Below, one piece after another: positions 1 to 8,016 of a stretch of DNA of 64,000 nucleotides (positions are counted from its first letter, which is position 1; each line of letters begins with the position of its first letter). Origin of the DNA: Actinokineospora diospyrosa. Its GTDB lineage: Bacteria; Actinomycetota; Actinomycetes; Mycobacteriales; Pseudonocardiaceae. The DNA lies in NCBI RefSeq assembly GCF_024171925.1, contig NZ_JAMTCO010000018.1, positions 62,001 to 126,000 of the forward strand, written 5' to 3'. The notes under the pieces were generated by a model. That model saw only the letters and a program-made list of their open reading frames with translations. It searched no databases and was not told where the DNA came from. The position numbers and the translations under genes are program-made.

Positions 1-385
1 CGCGCCACTGCTCGGCGAGCGGTCGCAACTCCGGCCGGTGGGTGGCGGCGAGGTACAACTCGGCCTCGACCACCGCTCGTTCGTCGGCACCGCACAGGCA
101 GTCGACCGCAAACTCGGCGACAGTGGCGACCGGGTCGTCGGCGGCGCCCAGGCGGGCGGCCAGCCCGGCGAGGTCCTCGGCCCAATGGTCCGAGACCTGC
201 TCCAAGGCGGCCGCGGTCAAGTCGTTAAGGGTCGCGAAGTAGTAGGTGGTCGAGCCGACCGGGACCCCTGCGCGGGCGGCGACGGCGCGGTGGGTCAGGC
301 CTGCCACGCCGAGGCTGGGGATCAGCGCGCACGCGGCGTCGATGATCTCCTGACGACGCGCCTGGGGGTCGCGGCGGCGGTTCAG
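1..385 (-). CDS. TetR-family transcriptional regulator (3' end outside the window)
   Basis: The complement reads NRRRDPQARRQEIIDAA, then a helix-turn-helix (GLTHRAVAARAGVPVGSTTYY), the classic TetR DNA-binding domain, followed by the start of the ligand-binding domain; the rest lies beyond the left edge. No ATG or GTG is available upstream in frame. The best start is a CTG at 383-385 that overlaps the TGA of the SMR gene in a CTGA arrangement, so the regulator is probably translationally coupled to the efflux gene. By family and context it should be a repressor of the adjacent SMR pump, acting at the palindrome in front of that gene. Family assignment is firm; target and start codon are inference. 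Confidence 0.8.
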   Translation of the reverse strand, partial: MNRRRDPQARRQEIIDAACALIPSLGVAGLTHRAVAARAGVPVGSTTYYFATLNDLTAAALEQVSDHWAEDLAGLAARLGAADDPVATVAEFAVDCLCGADERAVVEAELYLAATHRPELRPLAEQWR

Positions 386-708
386 TGGGCACCGCCGAGG
401 TTGAGGGTGACCACGCCCGCGACCACCAGGACGACGCCGATGACCTTGACCGGGGTGAGCGCCTCGTTGAGGAACAACGCGCCGACGATGACGATCACCG
501 TGGTGCCGAGGGCGGACCAGATCGCGTAGCCGACGCCGATCTCCATGCCTTGCTGCAACGCCTTGGCCAGCATGAAGAACGCGATCGCGTACCCGGCGAG
601 CACGGTCACGGTCGGCCAGAGCTGGGTGAAGCCCTGCGTCGACTTCATCAGGCTGGTGGCGACCACCTCGAAGGTGATCGCCAGGCCGAGGTACACCCAC
701 GCGAGCAT
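382..708 (-). CDS. Small multidrug resistance (SMR) efflux protein, EmrE/QacE type
   Basis: 108 residues with four hydrophobic helices, the usual SMR size. The first helix has the membrane-embedded glutamate (LGLAITFEVVATSLMK) that in this family couples drug and proton binding; the segment AYAIWSALGTT-like 'GVGYAIWSALGTT' is the signature of helix 3. It should export quaternary ammonium or other cationic compounds as a dimer in the cytoplasmic membrane. The ATG at 706-708 follows a GGGGAG ribosome site at 6-7 bases. The gene overlaps the downstream tetR by 4 bases. The promoter region contains a long palindrome, pointing to repression and substrate induction. Confidence 0.92.
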   Translation of the reverse strand: MLAWVYLGLAITFEVVATSLMKSTQGFTQLWPTVTVLAGYAIAFFMLAKALQQGMEIGVGYAIWSALGTTVIVIVGALFLNEALTPVKVIGVVLVVAGVVTLNLGGAH

Positions 709-722
709 CGCGCACTCCCCAG

Positions 723-770
723 AGTTGGACATCCGTACATGTATGACTGTACATGTACGGATGTCCAACT
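723..770. promoter_or_regulatory. Long perfect palindrome upstream of the SMR gene, probable TetR operator
   Basis: Two 21-base arms (723-743 and 750-770) are exact reverse complements, separated by the 6 bases TGACTG. The inner part of each arm contains TACATGTA / GTACATGTAC, itself a palindrome, so two overlapping binding sites may be present. It lies 15-62 bases ahead of the SMR start codon, between that gene and the DUF5701 gene end. In QacA/QacR-like systems a TetR repressor binds such an element over the promoter. A bidirectional terminator is unlikely because there is no T-run and both flanking genes run leftward. Confidence 0.7.
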
Positions 771-773
771 TAC

Positions 774-1376
774 CTACGCGCGGCTCGCGGCGGACGCGAA
801 GCCGAGCCAGGTGTGCCGGTTGCCCCACCAGCACCAGCCGACCTTGGGGGCGTCCTTGTTCTCCTTGCCGTCGCGGCCGGTGCCGTTGCTGATCCAGATC
901 GCCGGGGTGCGCGTGTCGAACTTGCCGCTCGGCCTGCGCAGGCGTGACGCGATGGTCATGAAGCAGAGGTTGCGCTCCAACGCCTCCGGCTCGTGGAGCA
1001 ACCACTGGATCCCCTCCCCCAGCGTCAGCGGGGTGCGGCTCTTACCCGCAATCGCCGGCAGCGCCTCCTCTGGCGTCCAGTTGGCCATGTCGTCGCCGCG
1101 GTCAATGTCAGTCACCAGATAGACGGGCTTGTCAGGCAACTCCACTGTCGGCGCGAAGTCGTCGAGGTCCGCCATGTCCACCACTACGAAGCCGGGCTTG
1201 TCCTTGTGCCGCAACAGGGGGGCTATTTCTGTCGCCTTGAGCCGGTCTGGGTGCACTACGAGCAGCGCGCTGTCGCTGTCCGGCAGGGCGAGGTCCTGGT
1301 CGGTGAGCCCGGCCAGTTCGGGGATGCCCAAGTCGTGGAGTCGCTGGATCTGCTTGTCGAGCGGAGGAAGGGGCAC
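774..1376 (-). CDS. DUF5701 family protein
   Basis: About 200 residues, soluble, with no signal peptide or membrane helix. The C-terminal part (TPEEALPAIAGKSRTPLTLGEG followed by a Trp-rich segment ending near WCWWGNRHTWLG) matches my memory of the actinobacterial DUF5701 family, whose function is unknown. I place the start at a GTG (1374-1376) because GGAGG sits 7 bases ahead of it; a longer reading from a TTG at 1418 has no such site. It lies upstream of the SMR/tetR pair on the same strand, separated from them by the palindrome. Family identity is moderately sure. Confidence 0.65.
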   Translation of the reverse strand: MPLPPLDKQIQRLHDLGIPELAGLTDQDLALPDSDSALLVVHPDRLKATEIAPLLRHKDKPGFVVVDMADLDDFAPTVELPDKPVYLVTDIDRGDDMANWTPEEALPAIAGKSRTPLTLGEGIQWLLHEPEALERNLCFMTIASRLRRPSGKFDTRTPAIWISNGTGRDGKENKDAPKVGWCWWGNRHTWLGFASAASRA

Positions 1377-1561
1377 GCGCGAGCCTCCAGGGGTTTCGGG
1401 TAGGGGGTTTCCGTCCAACGCCCGCGACGCGGCCGATGTTCCCGAGCCCTACCACGATCGGGTCAAACTCCGGGTTAACACTGCTCGACACCCTCGCGTG
1501 TCCAGGGTGGACGGACGTCGACCGTCGGTACGGTCGCGCTGTCTCACCCCCCGGAGGAGCC

Positions 1562-3049
1562 ATGTGGGAGCTGCTCATCGCGGCCATCGGTGTGGCGGTA
1601 CCGATCGTGACCTTCCTGTGGGAGTCGCTGGTCGTCGGGCGCAAACGGCTCGGGTACCGGGTGCAGCTCGACACCAGGATCCGCGTGGGCGAACGCCCCG
1701 GCGGACCGCTGCGGCTGCGGGTAGGCGACAGCGACGCCGCGCTCGACGACCCGACTCTGGTGCTGCTGCGCGTAGAGAACGCAGGGGCGACCAACGTCGA
1801 TCGCGGGGACTACGCCGCCCCGGACGACGACAAGGTGGGGCTGCGAATCAGCTTCCCGCAGCGGCGCGTGGTGGACATGGCCATCACGGAGCTGAGCGAC
1901 GCGCATCTAGAGCAGTTCTTCGGCGCGGAGTCCGGGCTCGCCTACGCAGACAACACGATCGATCTGCCGCGGGTGCCTCTTAACCGCAAAGCTCACTACA
2001 AGGTGTTGGCGGTCCTAGAGGGAACGGGGACCGAGCAGTACCCGGACCCGGTGGTAGTCGGCGCGATCAAGGGGGGCGTGCGGGACGGACGGGTACTAGA
2101 GACGGCAAGCCGAACGGGGCCGTCGCGGCGGGCGCGGTGGGTGACCGCGTTCCTGGTGCTAGTCATCGTGTCGCTGGGGGTGGGCAGCCTGCTCGGCGAT
2201 CCTGACCCGCTCGACTGCGGGCACGGGCAGCTCGTGGTGATCGGGTCGACCGCGTTCGCACCTGTGCTGCGCAGCGCCGCGCGGCAGTACGAACGCACTT
2301 GCGGGGACGCCCGAATCGCGGTTGAAACGGGAGGTAGCGCCGACGGCATAGAGCGGCTCAACCGCACGGGTGGCACCGCAGCGGTAATCGCGTTCTCCGA
2401 CGGGTCGAAAGCGGACGGGTATCCGAGGTTGATCGGTCGCCCGATCGCGTTCTCGTTGTTCACCCTGGTGGTGCACGCCGACGCAGGGATCAGGGACCTG
2501 TCCACCGAGCAGGTCCGCGCGCTGTACGCGGGCGAGGTGGCCAACTGGTCCGAAGTGGGCGGCAACGACGTCGAGGTGCACCTGGTCAGCAGGCAGAGCA
2601 GTTCCGGCACCCGGCGCGCCTTGGAGTCCCGGGTGCTGGGGCAGTTGGAACTCGCGCCGAACTCGACCAACTGCCGAACCCTGGACAAGCTCGCGACGGC
2701 CCAGGTCACGCGGTGCGAACGGCCGGGGACCGAGAGCGTGCTGAGCGCGGTCGCGGAGGTGCCGGGGGCGATCGGGTACAGCGAGGCCCACGCGGCGGAG
2801 GGGGTGGCGTCGGTCGTGCAGGTGCGGATCGACGGGAGCGAGGCGGAGTTGGTGAAGGCGGATCACCACGCGTACCCGTTCTGGGAGACGGAGTACGCGT
2901 ACACGTTCGACGAACTGCCCGCGGATTCGCTGGGGGCGGCGTTCTTGCGGTACCTGACCAATGAGGTGGGGCGGGACATCATCCGGGTGGAGGGGCACCA
3001 GCCGTGCGCGGACCTGGCGAATCCGGTGCTGTGCCAGCCGGTGAAGTAG
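1562..3049 (+). CDS. Membrane-anchored phosphate-binding-protein-like (PstS-like) protein
   Basis: 495 residues. Residues 1-25 form a membrane helix; residues ~30-190 form a domain I do not recognise; a second helix spans ~193-212 (VTAFLVLVIVSLGVGSLLG). From ~220 on there is a periplasmic-binding fold of the phosphate-binding type (VVIGSTAFAPVLR, AVETGGSADGIERL, EVANWSEVGG, SRQSSSGTRRALE, EVPGAIGYSEA). The substrate domain is therefore tethered outside, while the first domain lies between two helices. There are no Pst permease or ATPase genes nearby, so this is an orphan binding or sensory protein rather than part of a transporter. The ATG at 1562 has GGAGGAG 5 bases upstream. The ligand is not proven. 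Confidence 0.75.
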   Translation: MWELLIAAIGVAVPIVTFLWESLVVGRKRLGYRVQLDTRIRVGERPGGPLRLRVGDSDAALDDPTLVLLRVENAGATNVDRGDYAAPDDDKVGLRISFPQRRVVDMAITELSDAHLEQFFGAESGLAYADNTIDLPRVPLNRKAHYKVLAVLEGTGTEQYPDPVVVGAIKGGVRDGRVLETASRTGPSRRARWVTAFLVLVIVSLGVGSLLGDPDPLDCGHGQLVVIGSTAFAPVLRSAARQYERTCGDARIAVETGGSADGIERLNRTGGTAAVIAFSDGSKADGYPRLIGRPIAFSLFTLVVHADAGIRDLSTEQVRALYAGEVANWSEVGGNDVEVHLVSRQSSSGTRRALESRVLGQLELAPNSTNCRTLDKLATAQVTRCERPGTESVLSAVAEVPGAIGYSEAHAAEGVASVVQVRIDGSEAELVKADHHAYPFWETEYAYTFDELPADSLGAAFLRYLTNEVGRDIIRVEGHQPCADLANPVLCQPVK

Positions 3050-3126
3050 TCCGCGCACGGTCTCATCCAGCGTGTGCGATGCCGGTGGTGCGGCGGCGGT
3101 GGTGGGCTTGGCGCAAGGAGGTCAGT

Positions 3127-3960
3127 ATGTGTCGTTGGATCGCGTACTCAGGCTCGCCCGTGCGGCTGGAGGATCTGCTCTACAAGCCCGAGAACTCCCT
3201 CATCGTGCAAAGCAAACAGTCCCAACTCGGTGTCGAAACCACTAACGGTGACGGGTTCGGCATCGGTTGGTACGGCGACCGGGGAACACCCGGGGTGTAC
3301 CACAACATCCAACCCGCTTGGCAGGACAGCAACCTGCTTGAGCTGGCCGCCCAAGCCAGCTCAGGCCGGGTCTTCGCACACGTGCGGGCCACTACCGGCA
3401 CGCCGGTGCAGCAGACCAACTGCCACCCGTTCCGCCACGACCGCTGGCTGTGGATGCACAACGGGGCGATCGCGGGCTTCTCGGAGATCAAGCGCGACCT
3501 GGTCCTCGCCGTCGACCCGGACCTCTACCCCGCGATCAAGGGATCAACTGACTCCGAGGTGCTATTCTACCTCGCGCTGACCATGGGCTTGGAACACGAC
3601 CCGCCCGCCGCCATGGCCCAAGCGATCGGCTTCGTCGAGCAAGTCGGCCACCGCCACGGCATCGCATACCCGATCCAACTCACCGTCGCGACCACCAACG
3701 GAGAAACCACCTGGGCGTTCCGCTACTCCAGCGAGGGCCGCTCCCGCTCCCTGTTCCACAGCACCGACATCTCAACGCTGCGCCAGCAATACCCGGACAG
3801 CCCGGAACTGCAGCTACTTTCCGACGACGCACGACTTGTCGTGTCCGAGCCGCTGGGCAGCTTGCGGGGCGCATGGCGTGAAGTACCCGAATCGACCTAC
3901 CTGACCACACACGACGGCGTGGAGGAAATCCGGCCGTTCTCCCCTGGCACGACCGGGTGA
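3127..3960 (+). CDS. Class II glutamine amidotransferase domain protein (YafJ-like)
   Basis: 277 residues beginning MCRWIAYSGSPV: Cys2 is the N-terminal nucleophile of the Ntn-type glutaminase family, exposed after Met removal. Other family marks are NGDGFGIGWY, HVRATTGTPVQQTNCHPF and WMHNGAI. The protein is only the glutaminase domain, with no synthase or acceptor domain, like YafJ/EgtC-type proteins; the true amide acceptor is unknown. EgtC in ergothioneine synthesis shares this layout, but no egt genes are near. The ATG at 3127 has a full AAGGAGG site 5 bases upstream. Confidence 0.85.
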   Translation: MCRWIAYSGSPVRLEDLLYKPENSLIVQSKQSQLGVETTNGDGFGIGWYGDRGTPGVYHNIQPAWQDSNLLELAAQASSGRVFAHVRATTGTPVQQTNCHPFRHDRWLWMHNGAIAGFSEIKRDLVLAVDPDLYPAIKGSTDSEVLFYLALTMGLEHDPPAAMAQAIGFVEQVGHRHGIAYPIQLTVATTNGETTWAFRYSSEGRSRSLFHSTDISTLRQQYPDSPELQLLSDDARLVVSEPLGSLRGAWREVPESTYLTTHDGVEEIRPFSPGTTG

Positions 3961-3963
3961 GCT

Positions 3964-4320
3964 CTACTGCAACGATGTCAAGACGCTCCGGGCTAGGCCG
4001 CGAACGTCCTCCCAACGCTGGTCCGTGGCCAATGCCTCCACCGCCCAAACATCGCGATTCTCCTTCTCGCTCATGGTGGCGAGAGCCGCATCGATTGCGT
4101 CGAGCAGCTCCCGCACATCAGCCTGGAGCCATCCATTCGAAATGAACTGGGGCAACAACCGGTAGCCCGCATCGAACTCAAGCGCGAGTTCGTCGGCAAG
4201 CGCGGGTTCACCAGGCAACCCCAGAGAGCCCAACCAGGCCAGCTGATGCCGAGCATCCAGAGCGAGAATCGCCACAGCCCTCAAGAACGCCACGAGAGGG
4301 CGGACAGGCAGCTCAGTCAT
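3964..4320 (-). CDS. Immunity-like small protein coupled to a toxin-tail remnant
   Basis: 118 residues, soluble, mixed helical, rich in Leu and Asp (LALDARHQLAWLGSLG, ADVRELLDAIDAALATMSEKENRD). I do not recognise the family. Its ATG (4318-4320) overlaps the TGA of a short toxin-tail remnant in an ATGA arrangement, the usual junction of toxin and immunity genes, and it lies in a region full of RHS toxin debris. It is best read as an immunity protein whose toxin has been reduced to a stub. It is convergent with the amidotransferase gene and leaves only 3 bases between them. Confidence 0.6.
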   Translation of the reverse strand: MTELPVRPLVAFLRAVAILALDARHQLAWLGSLGLPGEPALADELALEFDAGYRLLPQFISNGWLQADVRELLDAIDAALATMSEKENRDVWAVEALATDQRWEDVRGLARSVLTSLQ

Positions 4321-4392
4321 TGCCGGATCACCACTTTCCCACTCGACACCTTCCAGCGTAGCGCACTATCAAGCGGCCAACAAAAGGATTGC
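4317..4392 (-). pseudogene. C-terminal stub of an RHS-type toxin
   Basis: In the complement, one frame reads WPLDSALRWKVSSGKVVIRQ and then stops. The WKVSSGK ending resembles tails of RHS-associated toxins and the second stub at 5397 (HFDGAPYWKV). Its TGA overlaps the ATG of the following immunity-like gene, so the junction is conserved although the body of the toxin is gone. The stub is only ~25 codons, so the reading is an inference from position, ending and the parallel case. Confidence 0.45.
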
Positions 4393-4394
4393 GC

Positions 4395-4727
4395 TCATCT
4401 GGTCCGCGCCAGCCAGCCGATGTCACCCATGTTCGGATCGCGACCCAGTTCCCGCCACATCGCCATTGCTGTGTCAACAGCAGTCGACGCGTTGCCCCAG
4501 GGGAGGAAGGTGCCGGTGTCACCGTTCAGATCGCCCAGGACGACGCCGGAACCGGTGAGCGCCACCAGGATAGGGCGCGCCACGGCCTGCAGCAGCTCGT
4601 CGTCCGCCTCGGGCAGGGCGCGCCGAAGGTGCCAGAGCAGGGACCAGAACTCCACGTAGTCATCATCGAGTTCCCTGCTGAGCGCCTCCGCCACCTCAAT
4701 GGCGACAACCACCTCGTTCTCGTTCAC
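4395..4727 (-). CDS. Immunity-like acidic protein, intact copy of a duplicated gene
   Basis: 110 residues, acidic (ALSRELDDDYVEFWSLLW, ARPILVALTGSGVVLGDLNG, LGRDPNMGDIGWLARTR). The family is not one I can name. A second copy lies at 10240-10572 with the same length and most of the same residues, but with a TAG in place of the Tyr codon in DDDYVEF. In that copy the gene follows another gene with an ATGA overlap, suggesting a two-gene unit; here the partner is missing. Location and size suit an orphan immunity gene of a polymorphic toxin array. Confidence 0.6.
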   Translation of the reverse strand: MNENEVVVAIEVAEALSRELDDDYVEFWSLLWHLRRALPEADDELLQAVARPILVALTGSGVVLGDLNGDTGTFLPWGNASTAVDTAMAMWRELGRDPNMGDIGWLARTR

Positions 4728-4891
4728 AGATCGCTTTCTTGGGTCAGCCGGGAAACTCGACGATTGTGCGGTACTTGAGTTGGTTCGCTTCGAGGACGTT
4801 CAAGCTTGTAGTACGCCCACCCTACAGCCTGCCTGCACCCCGAACAGTGGCCAGCCTTCGCCCAGCAGCGATCGCAGCAGCTACCGCGGGG

Positions 4892-5362
4892 TCAGGTGAT
4901 CCTGTGGAGACATCGAGCCAATTCATCCAATAGGAAACCGCTGAAGGATTCCCATGTTCGCAATATCTCGGAGCTACCTTCGCGATAGAGGACAACTGGA
5001 GGGTTGTCCAAGCCCTGGCCAAACCAGTACGCCAGATAGCCTCCATGTATCGCAAAGACCACAGAATCACTCGCCAACAGGTGATCTGCACCGTTCTCAG
5101 CCAGCAACTCACGCGTGTCCGCAGGCACACCTATGACCTCAGGGTAGAACACGTCAGTCCCTTCAAGAAACCCTCCAGCGCCACCGCCCATCCTCCGGAG
5201 GAACTCCGCGTAATACGATGGGAGGCGGCCGACACCTTGGTCGGCACGAATCTCGTCGACCTTCTCGCCGGAAAGTCCGGTGAACGCCGCGCCAGGCCGC
5301 CACAGCTTGACCTGGGACTCAAAGAAGTCAAAAAAGTCGCTTGCATTATCCACTACGCGCAC
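4892..5362 (-). CDS. SMI1/KNR4 (SUKH) family protein, probable toxin immunity protein
   Basis: 156 residues. The order FTGLSGEKVDEIRADQGV / LPSYYAEFLRRMGGG / GTDVFYPEVIG / LLASDSVVFAIHGGYLAYWF / VVLYREGSSEILRTWESFSGFL follows the SUKH fold: an N-terminal helix, the LP-Y-FL--MGGG core and a final helix packing on a sheet. SUKH proteins are widespread immunity proteins that bind nuclease toxins. A toxin-tail remnant ends 34 bases upstream, which fits the toxin-then-immunity order. I cannot say which toxin it neutralises. Confidence 0.78.
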   Translation of the reverse strand: MRVVDNASDFFDFFESQVKLWRPGAAFTGLSGEKVDEIRADQGVGRLPSYYAEFLRRMGGGAGGFLEGTDVFYPEVIGVPADTRELLAENGADHLLASDSVVFAIHGGYLAYWFGQGLDNPPVVLYREGSSEILRTWESFSGFLLDELARCLHRIT

Positions 5363-5396
5363 CCACCTTCTAGCCTGTTGTAGAACGTCTCGTTGA

Positions 5397-5530
5397 CTAC
5401 GTCAACTGATTCAGGAGGCTCCACACCTTCCAGTACGGCGCACCATCAAAGTGCCGACTCGAGCCAGGAGACTTCTGAATGTAGCGATCGGTGAAATGAT
5501 TGGTATTGGCTTCAGCCGAGGTCACGATCC
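5397..5530 (-). pseudogene. C-terminal remnant of an RHS-type toxin
   Basis: In the complement the frame closing at 5397 reads EANTNHFTDRYIQKSPGSSR then HFDGAPYWKVWSLLNQLT. This looks like the end of an RHS-linked toxin and parallels the stub at 4317-4392 (RWKVSS). Farther upstream the frame is just a shadow of the 203-residue gene. The remnant directly precedes the SUKH immunity gene. It overlaps the last codons of the gene at 5512 by about 19 bases, which may mark an old recombination joint. Confidence 0.45.
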
Positions 5531-6123
5531 CGCGGTACCTCGGCCACCGACTCACACCATGCCGATTGACGGCTCGACGGAAGCCGGTAGTTCCGCGCCT
5601 CAGCCTCATCGAAAATCGCAACCAGTGAATCCGGTAGGTACCCAAGATGGCCGTCCACCATCTCACCCAGGGCGAGGACTGCTGACGCGCCACTGGAGAA
5701 GTCCAATCGCAACGCCCAGACCTCGTCCGGACAACCCTCGTTCGGCACATGAGAAGAACGGGCCGCACCAACGATTGGCACACCGAGTAGCGGATGCCAT
5801 TCGGGCAGTCCGCTCACGTCAACAAAGTCATCCGGATCAGACGCTGGGAGATCGCCCGCTATGAACAGCCCGACTCCGAGCCATTCGTTCAGTCCGCGCA
5901 TCTCCCAGCGGACCTCGAGGACATCCCCACCGACCAGCAAGAACACAGCAGCCGTGTCGATCTCGTGCACTTGGTCGTGCCGGTGCCCGTGAGGCCATCG
6001 GCCTTCGGGGAGCAAGCGGTAACGAACAGCCGACAAGCTTCGACCAACCAGACGACCGGCGAGCGCGTCGAACTCTTTCGGTCCGTCGTCAGGAAGCGGC
6101 CAGGGGGAAATCACTCTACTCAT
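5512..6123 (-). CDS. Unrecognised protein, probable immunity partner of the RHS/Hint toxin
   Basis: 203 residues from the ATG at 6121-6123 (a TTG one codon earlier is also possible). Visible parts: DALAGRLVGRSLSAVRYRLL, VHEIDTAAVFLLVGGDVLEV, WEMRGLNEWLGVGLFIAGDL, EVWALRLDFSSGASAVLALG, GHLGYLPDSLVAIFD. It has no signal peptide or membrane helix. The ATG overlaps the stop of the upstream RHS/Hint toxin remnant (TGATG), the standard arrangement for an immunity gene. I do not recognise the fold; it could be a divergent SUKH-like or Imm protein. Confidence 0.55.
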   Translation of the reverse strand: MSRVISPWPLPDDGPKEFDALAGRLVGRSLSAVRYRLLPEGRWPHGHRHDQVHEIDTAAVFLLVGGDVLEVRWEMRGLNEWLGVGLFIAGDLPASDPDDFVDVSGLPEWHPLLGVPIVGAARSSHVPNEGCPDEVWALRLDFSSGASAVLALGEMVDGHLGYLPDSLVAIFDEAEARNYRLPSSRQSAWCESVAEVPRDRDLG

Positions 6124-7650
6124 CAATACCGCCCGAAGTACTGGAACAAGCCCTCGCTATCGAATGTCACACCGTACCCCTGCTCACCACCTACACCAGG
6201 CACAACATACCGCGTCCCGCCTGCGAAGGTGCCGCTGGTGACAGGACTCTGCGTAGCAGCGGGTTCGTGAGGGAGTGTTACCAACAAGGACGAAGTACGT
6301 GTGCAAGTCATCGACGGTCAACGTAGGCGCGATCCACCCTCCCAGCGCCGCTGACCATCCCCTGCACAGCCACGCGGCCGCCTTCCGCCGTCAGAAGTTG
6401 ATCGCCGGGCTTCAGCGCGTCGGCTCGCTGCCACTTCTGCCTGCTGGCGTTCCAGAACAGGTGATCTTCAGTTGTGTCGATACGGCGGCCGTCGGTGAGG
6501 GCCAACTGGTAAATGGTGTCGGTGTGGGGCCAGGTAGCGGTGACACGACGCGGGCCTTGTTCCCCGATCTCGGGATCAGCCGCCACGACCAGATCACCTT
6601 CTGCCACATCCTCGATCGGCTTTCCGGTGCCGTCGGCCATGAGAACCGCAGTGTCGCCACTGAAACTGCACACGGCGTTCGCCGCCCTGGCGGTGGCACC
6701 TTCCACCTTCACCGGGGTGCTTGAGGCGCTCACCGCTTCATCGATGACGCTGACGCCCTTGGCTACGCCTACGGCGCCTGCTCCGACTGCGGGTACGGCG
6801 GTCATCGGTGGGGCGGTTGATTCGAGAGCTCCGGCAGCGATGGCGGCGCAGAGACCGCCGGATCCGACGCAGGCGAAGCCTGCTACCAAGGCGCCCGCGA
6901 CGACTACCTGGACGAGGACCTGTACCCACCAGGGGTAGTCCGGGGGACGTGGCCGGGGATGGGTTCGAGCATGTGCTCGAAGCCGGCGACCGCTTCGTAC
7001 TCGCCGTCGGAGTAGGTGAAGTAGCGGTCGTTGACGGCGGGGCGGTAGTCGGTGCGGCCGAGGTCGATGACGGCGCGGCCGTGGGAGCCGACATTGGAGG
7101 GAACACCGCCGTGGGGGGTGGCCCAGCCCTTGCCACCGTTGCACAGGAGTCGCAGTTGCGCCCCTTGCCCTTGACCGCAGCGCGCGGGACGCCGCCGTCG
7201 CCCTGGAGGTTGTACTGCGAGTGTTCCAGGCCGATGTTGTCGTAGTCGGCGATGAGGCCGGTGGGGTCGGAGTAGGTGGTGGGGTTGTTGTTGGCGTAGG
7301 CGTATCCGGTCCAGGACTGGGGGGAGGCCAGGTCGAGGATGGGGTCTACGGAGATGAAGCGGCCGAGGGTGGGGTCGTATTTGCGGGCGCCGACGTCGGT
7401 GAGGCCGGTGGCCGTGTTGACGGGCTTGTTGAGGAAGCCGTGTTGGGTGGACCAGGCGGGCTGGGGGCCTCGGGCCTCGCCGTACGGGGTTGACTGGCGC
7501 CAGATGGGGGTTTGGGCGGTGTTGTTGAGGACCAGGCTGCCGGTGTTGTGGGGGTCGGTGATCTCGAAGTGGTAGTTCGTGCCGGATCCGGTGCGGACCG
7601 CTTGGCCGCCTGCGGTGAGGGGGTAGAAGCGGGTTCCGGTGAGTTCACCG
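6123..7650 (-). pseudogene. Decayed RHS-repeat / Hint polymorphic toxin gene (frameshifted, 5'-truncated)
   Basis: Reading leftward, three overlapping frames carry one protein. From 7650 the RHS core is plain (TGLTDVGARKYDPTLGRFIS, then VDPILDLASPQSWTGYAYAN and PTTYSDPTGL). Near 7142-7145 a TGTG doubling shifts the frame to CNGGKGWATPHGGVPSN. At a C5 run (6942-6946) it shifts again into a helix (PDYPWWVQVLVQVVVAGALV) and a Hint autoprocessing domain (CSFSGDTAVLMADG, TATWPHTDT, TTEDHLFW). Near 6321 a further shift gives TVDDLHTYFVLVGNTP, and near 6270 another gives the tail ending FDSEGLFQYFGRY. Upstream of ~7650 no RHS sequence remains. The gene cannot make a full product, yet its last codons still overlap the immunity gene. 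Confidence 0.8.
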
Positions 7651-8016
7651 TGTATCCGATCGGCTAACCGGATACGCCCTCGAATCGGGCTCGTCCTTAA
7701 GCACCAACAGGACCACACCAAGCACCGCCACAGCCCAACGAGTCGCGACACGCGAACCCAATCAACCCTGTGATCGTCGGGCAGACTGCATCGTCACAGA
7801 ATTTCGTCGATGGCCAGGACATAATTCCAAGAAATAGAGAGTCCCTGACCAACCCTACTGTACGCATCCGAAGAGAGTGGTGTGATCTCGCAATCGACGC
7901 TGTGGCATGTAAAGGATCCTTCCAGCAGCACGGGCACGTGGCCAACCTCGTTGGCGGCCATGAGCTACTCTAGGTGAGACATTTGACTGTAGGGGAACTC
8001 CCATCAGCCGTGCGTG
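7651..8016. other. Gene-free stretch at the truncated RHS end, with a short inverted repeat
   Basis: No credible gene. It is richer in A+T than the flanks. At 7652-7675, exactly where RHS similarity stops, GTATCCG and CGGATAC form a 7-base inverted repeat around 10 bases. No transposase or terminal duplication is visible. The rest may hold a promoter remnant for the RHS body or simply degraded sequence. Confidence 0.4.

Noticed and set aside
7652-7675. Insertion-sequence end at the RHS break
   Set aside because: Only a 7-base inverted repeat, no transposase and no target duplication.
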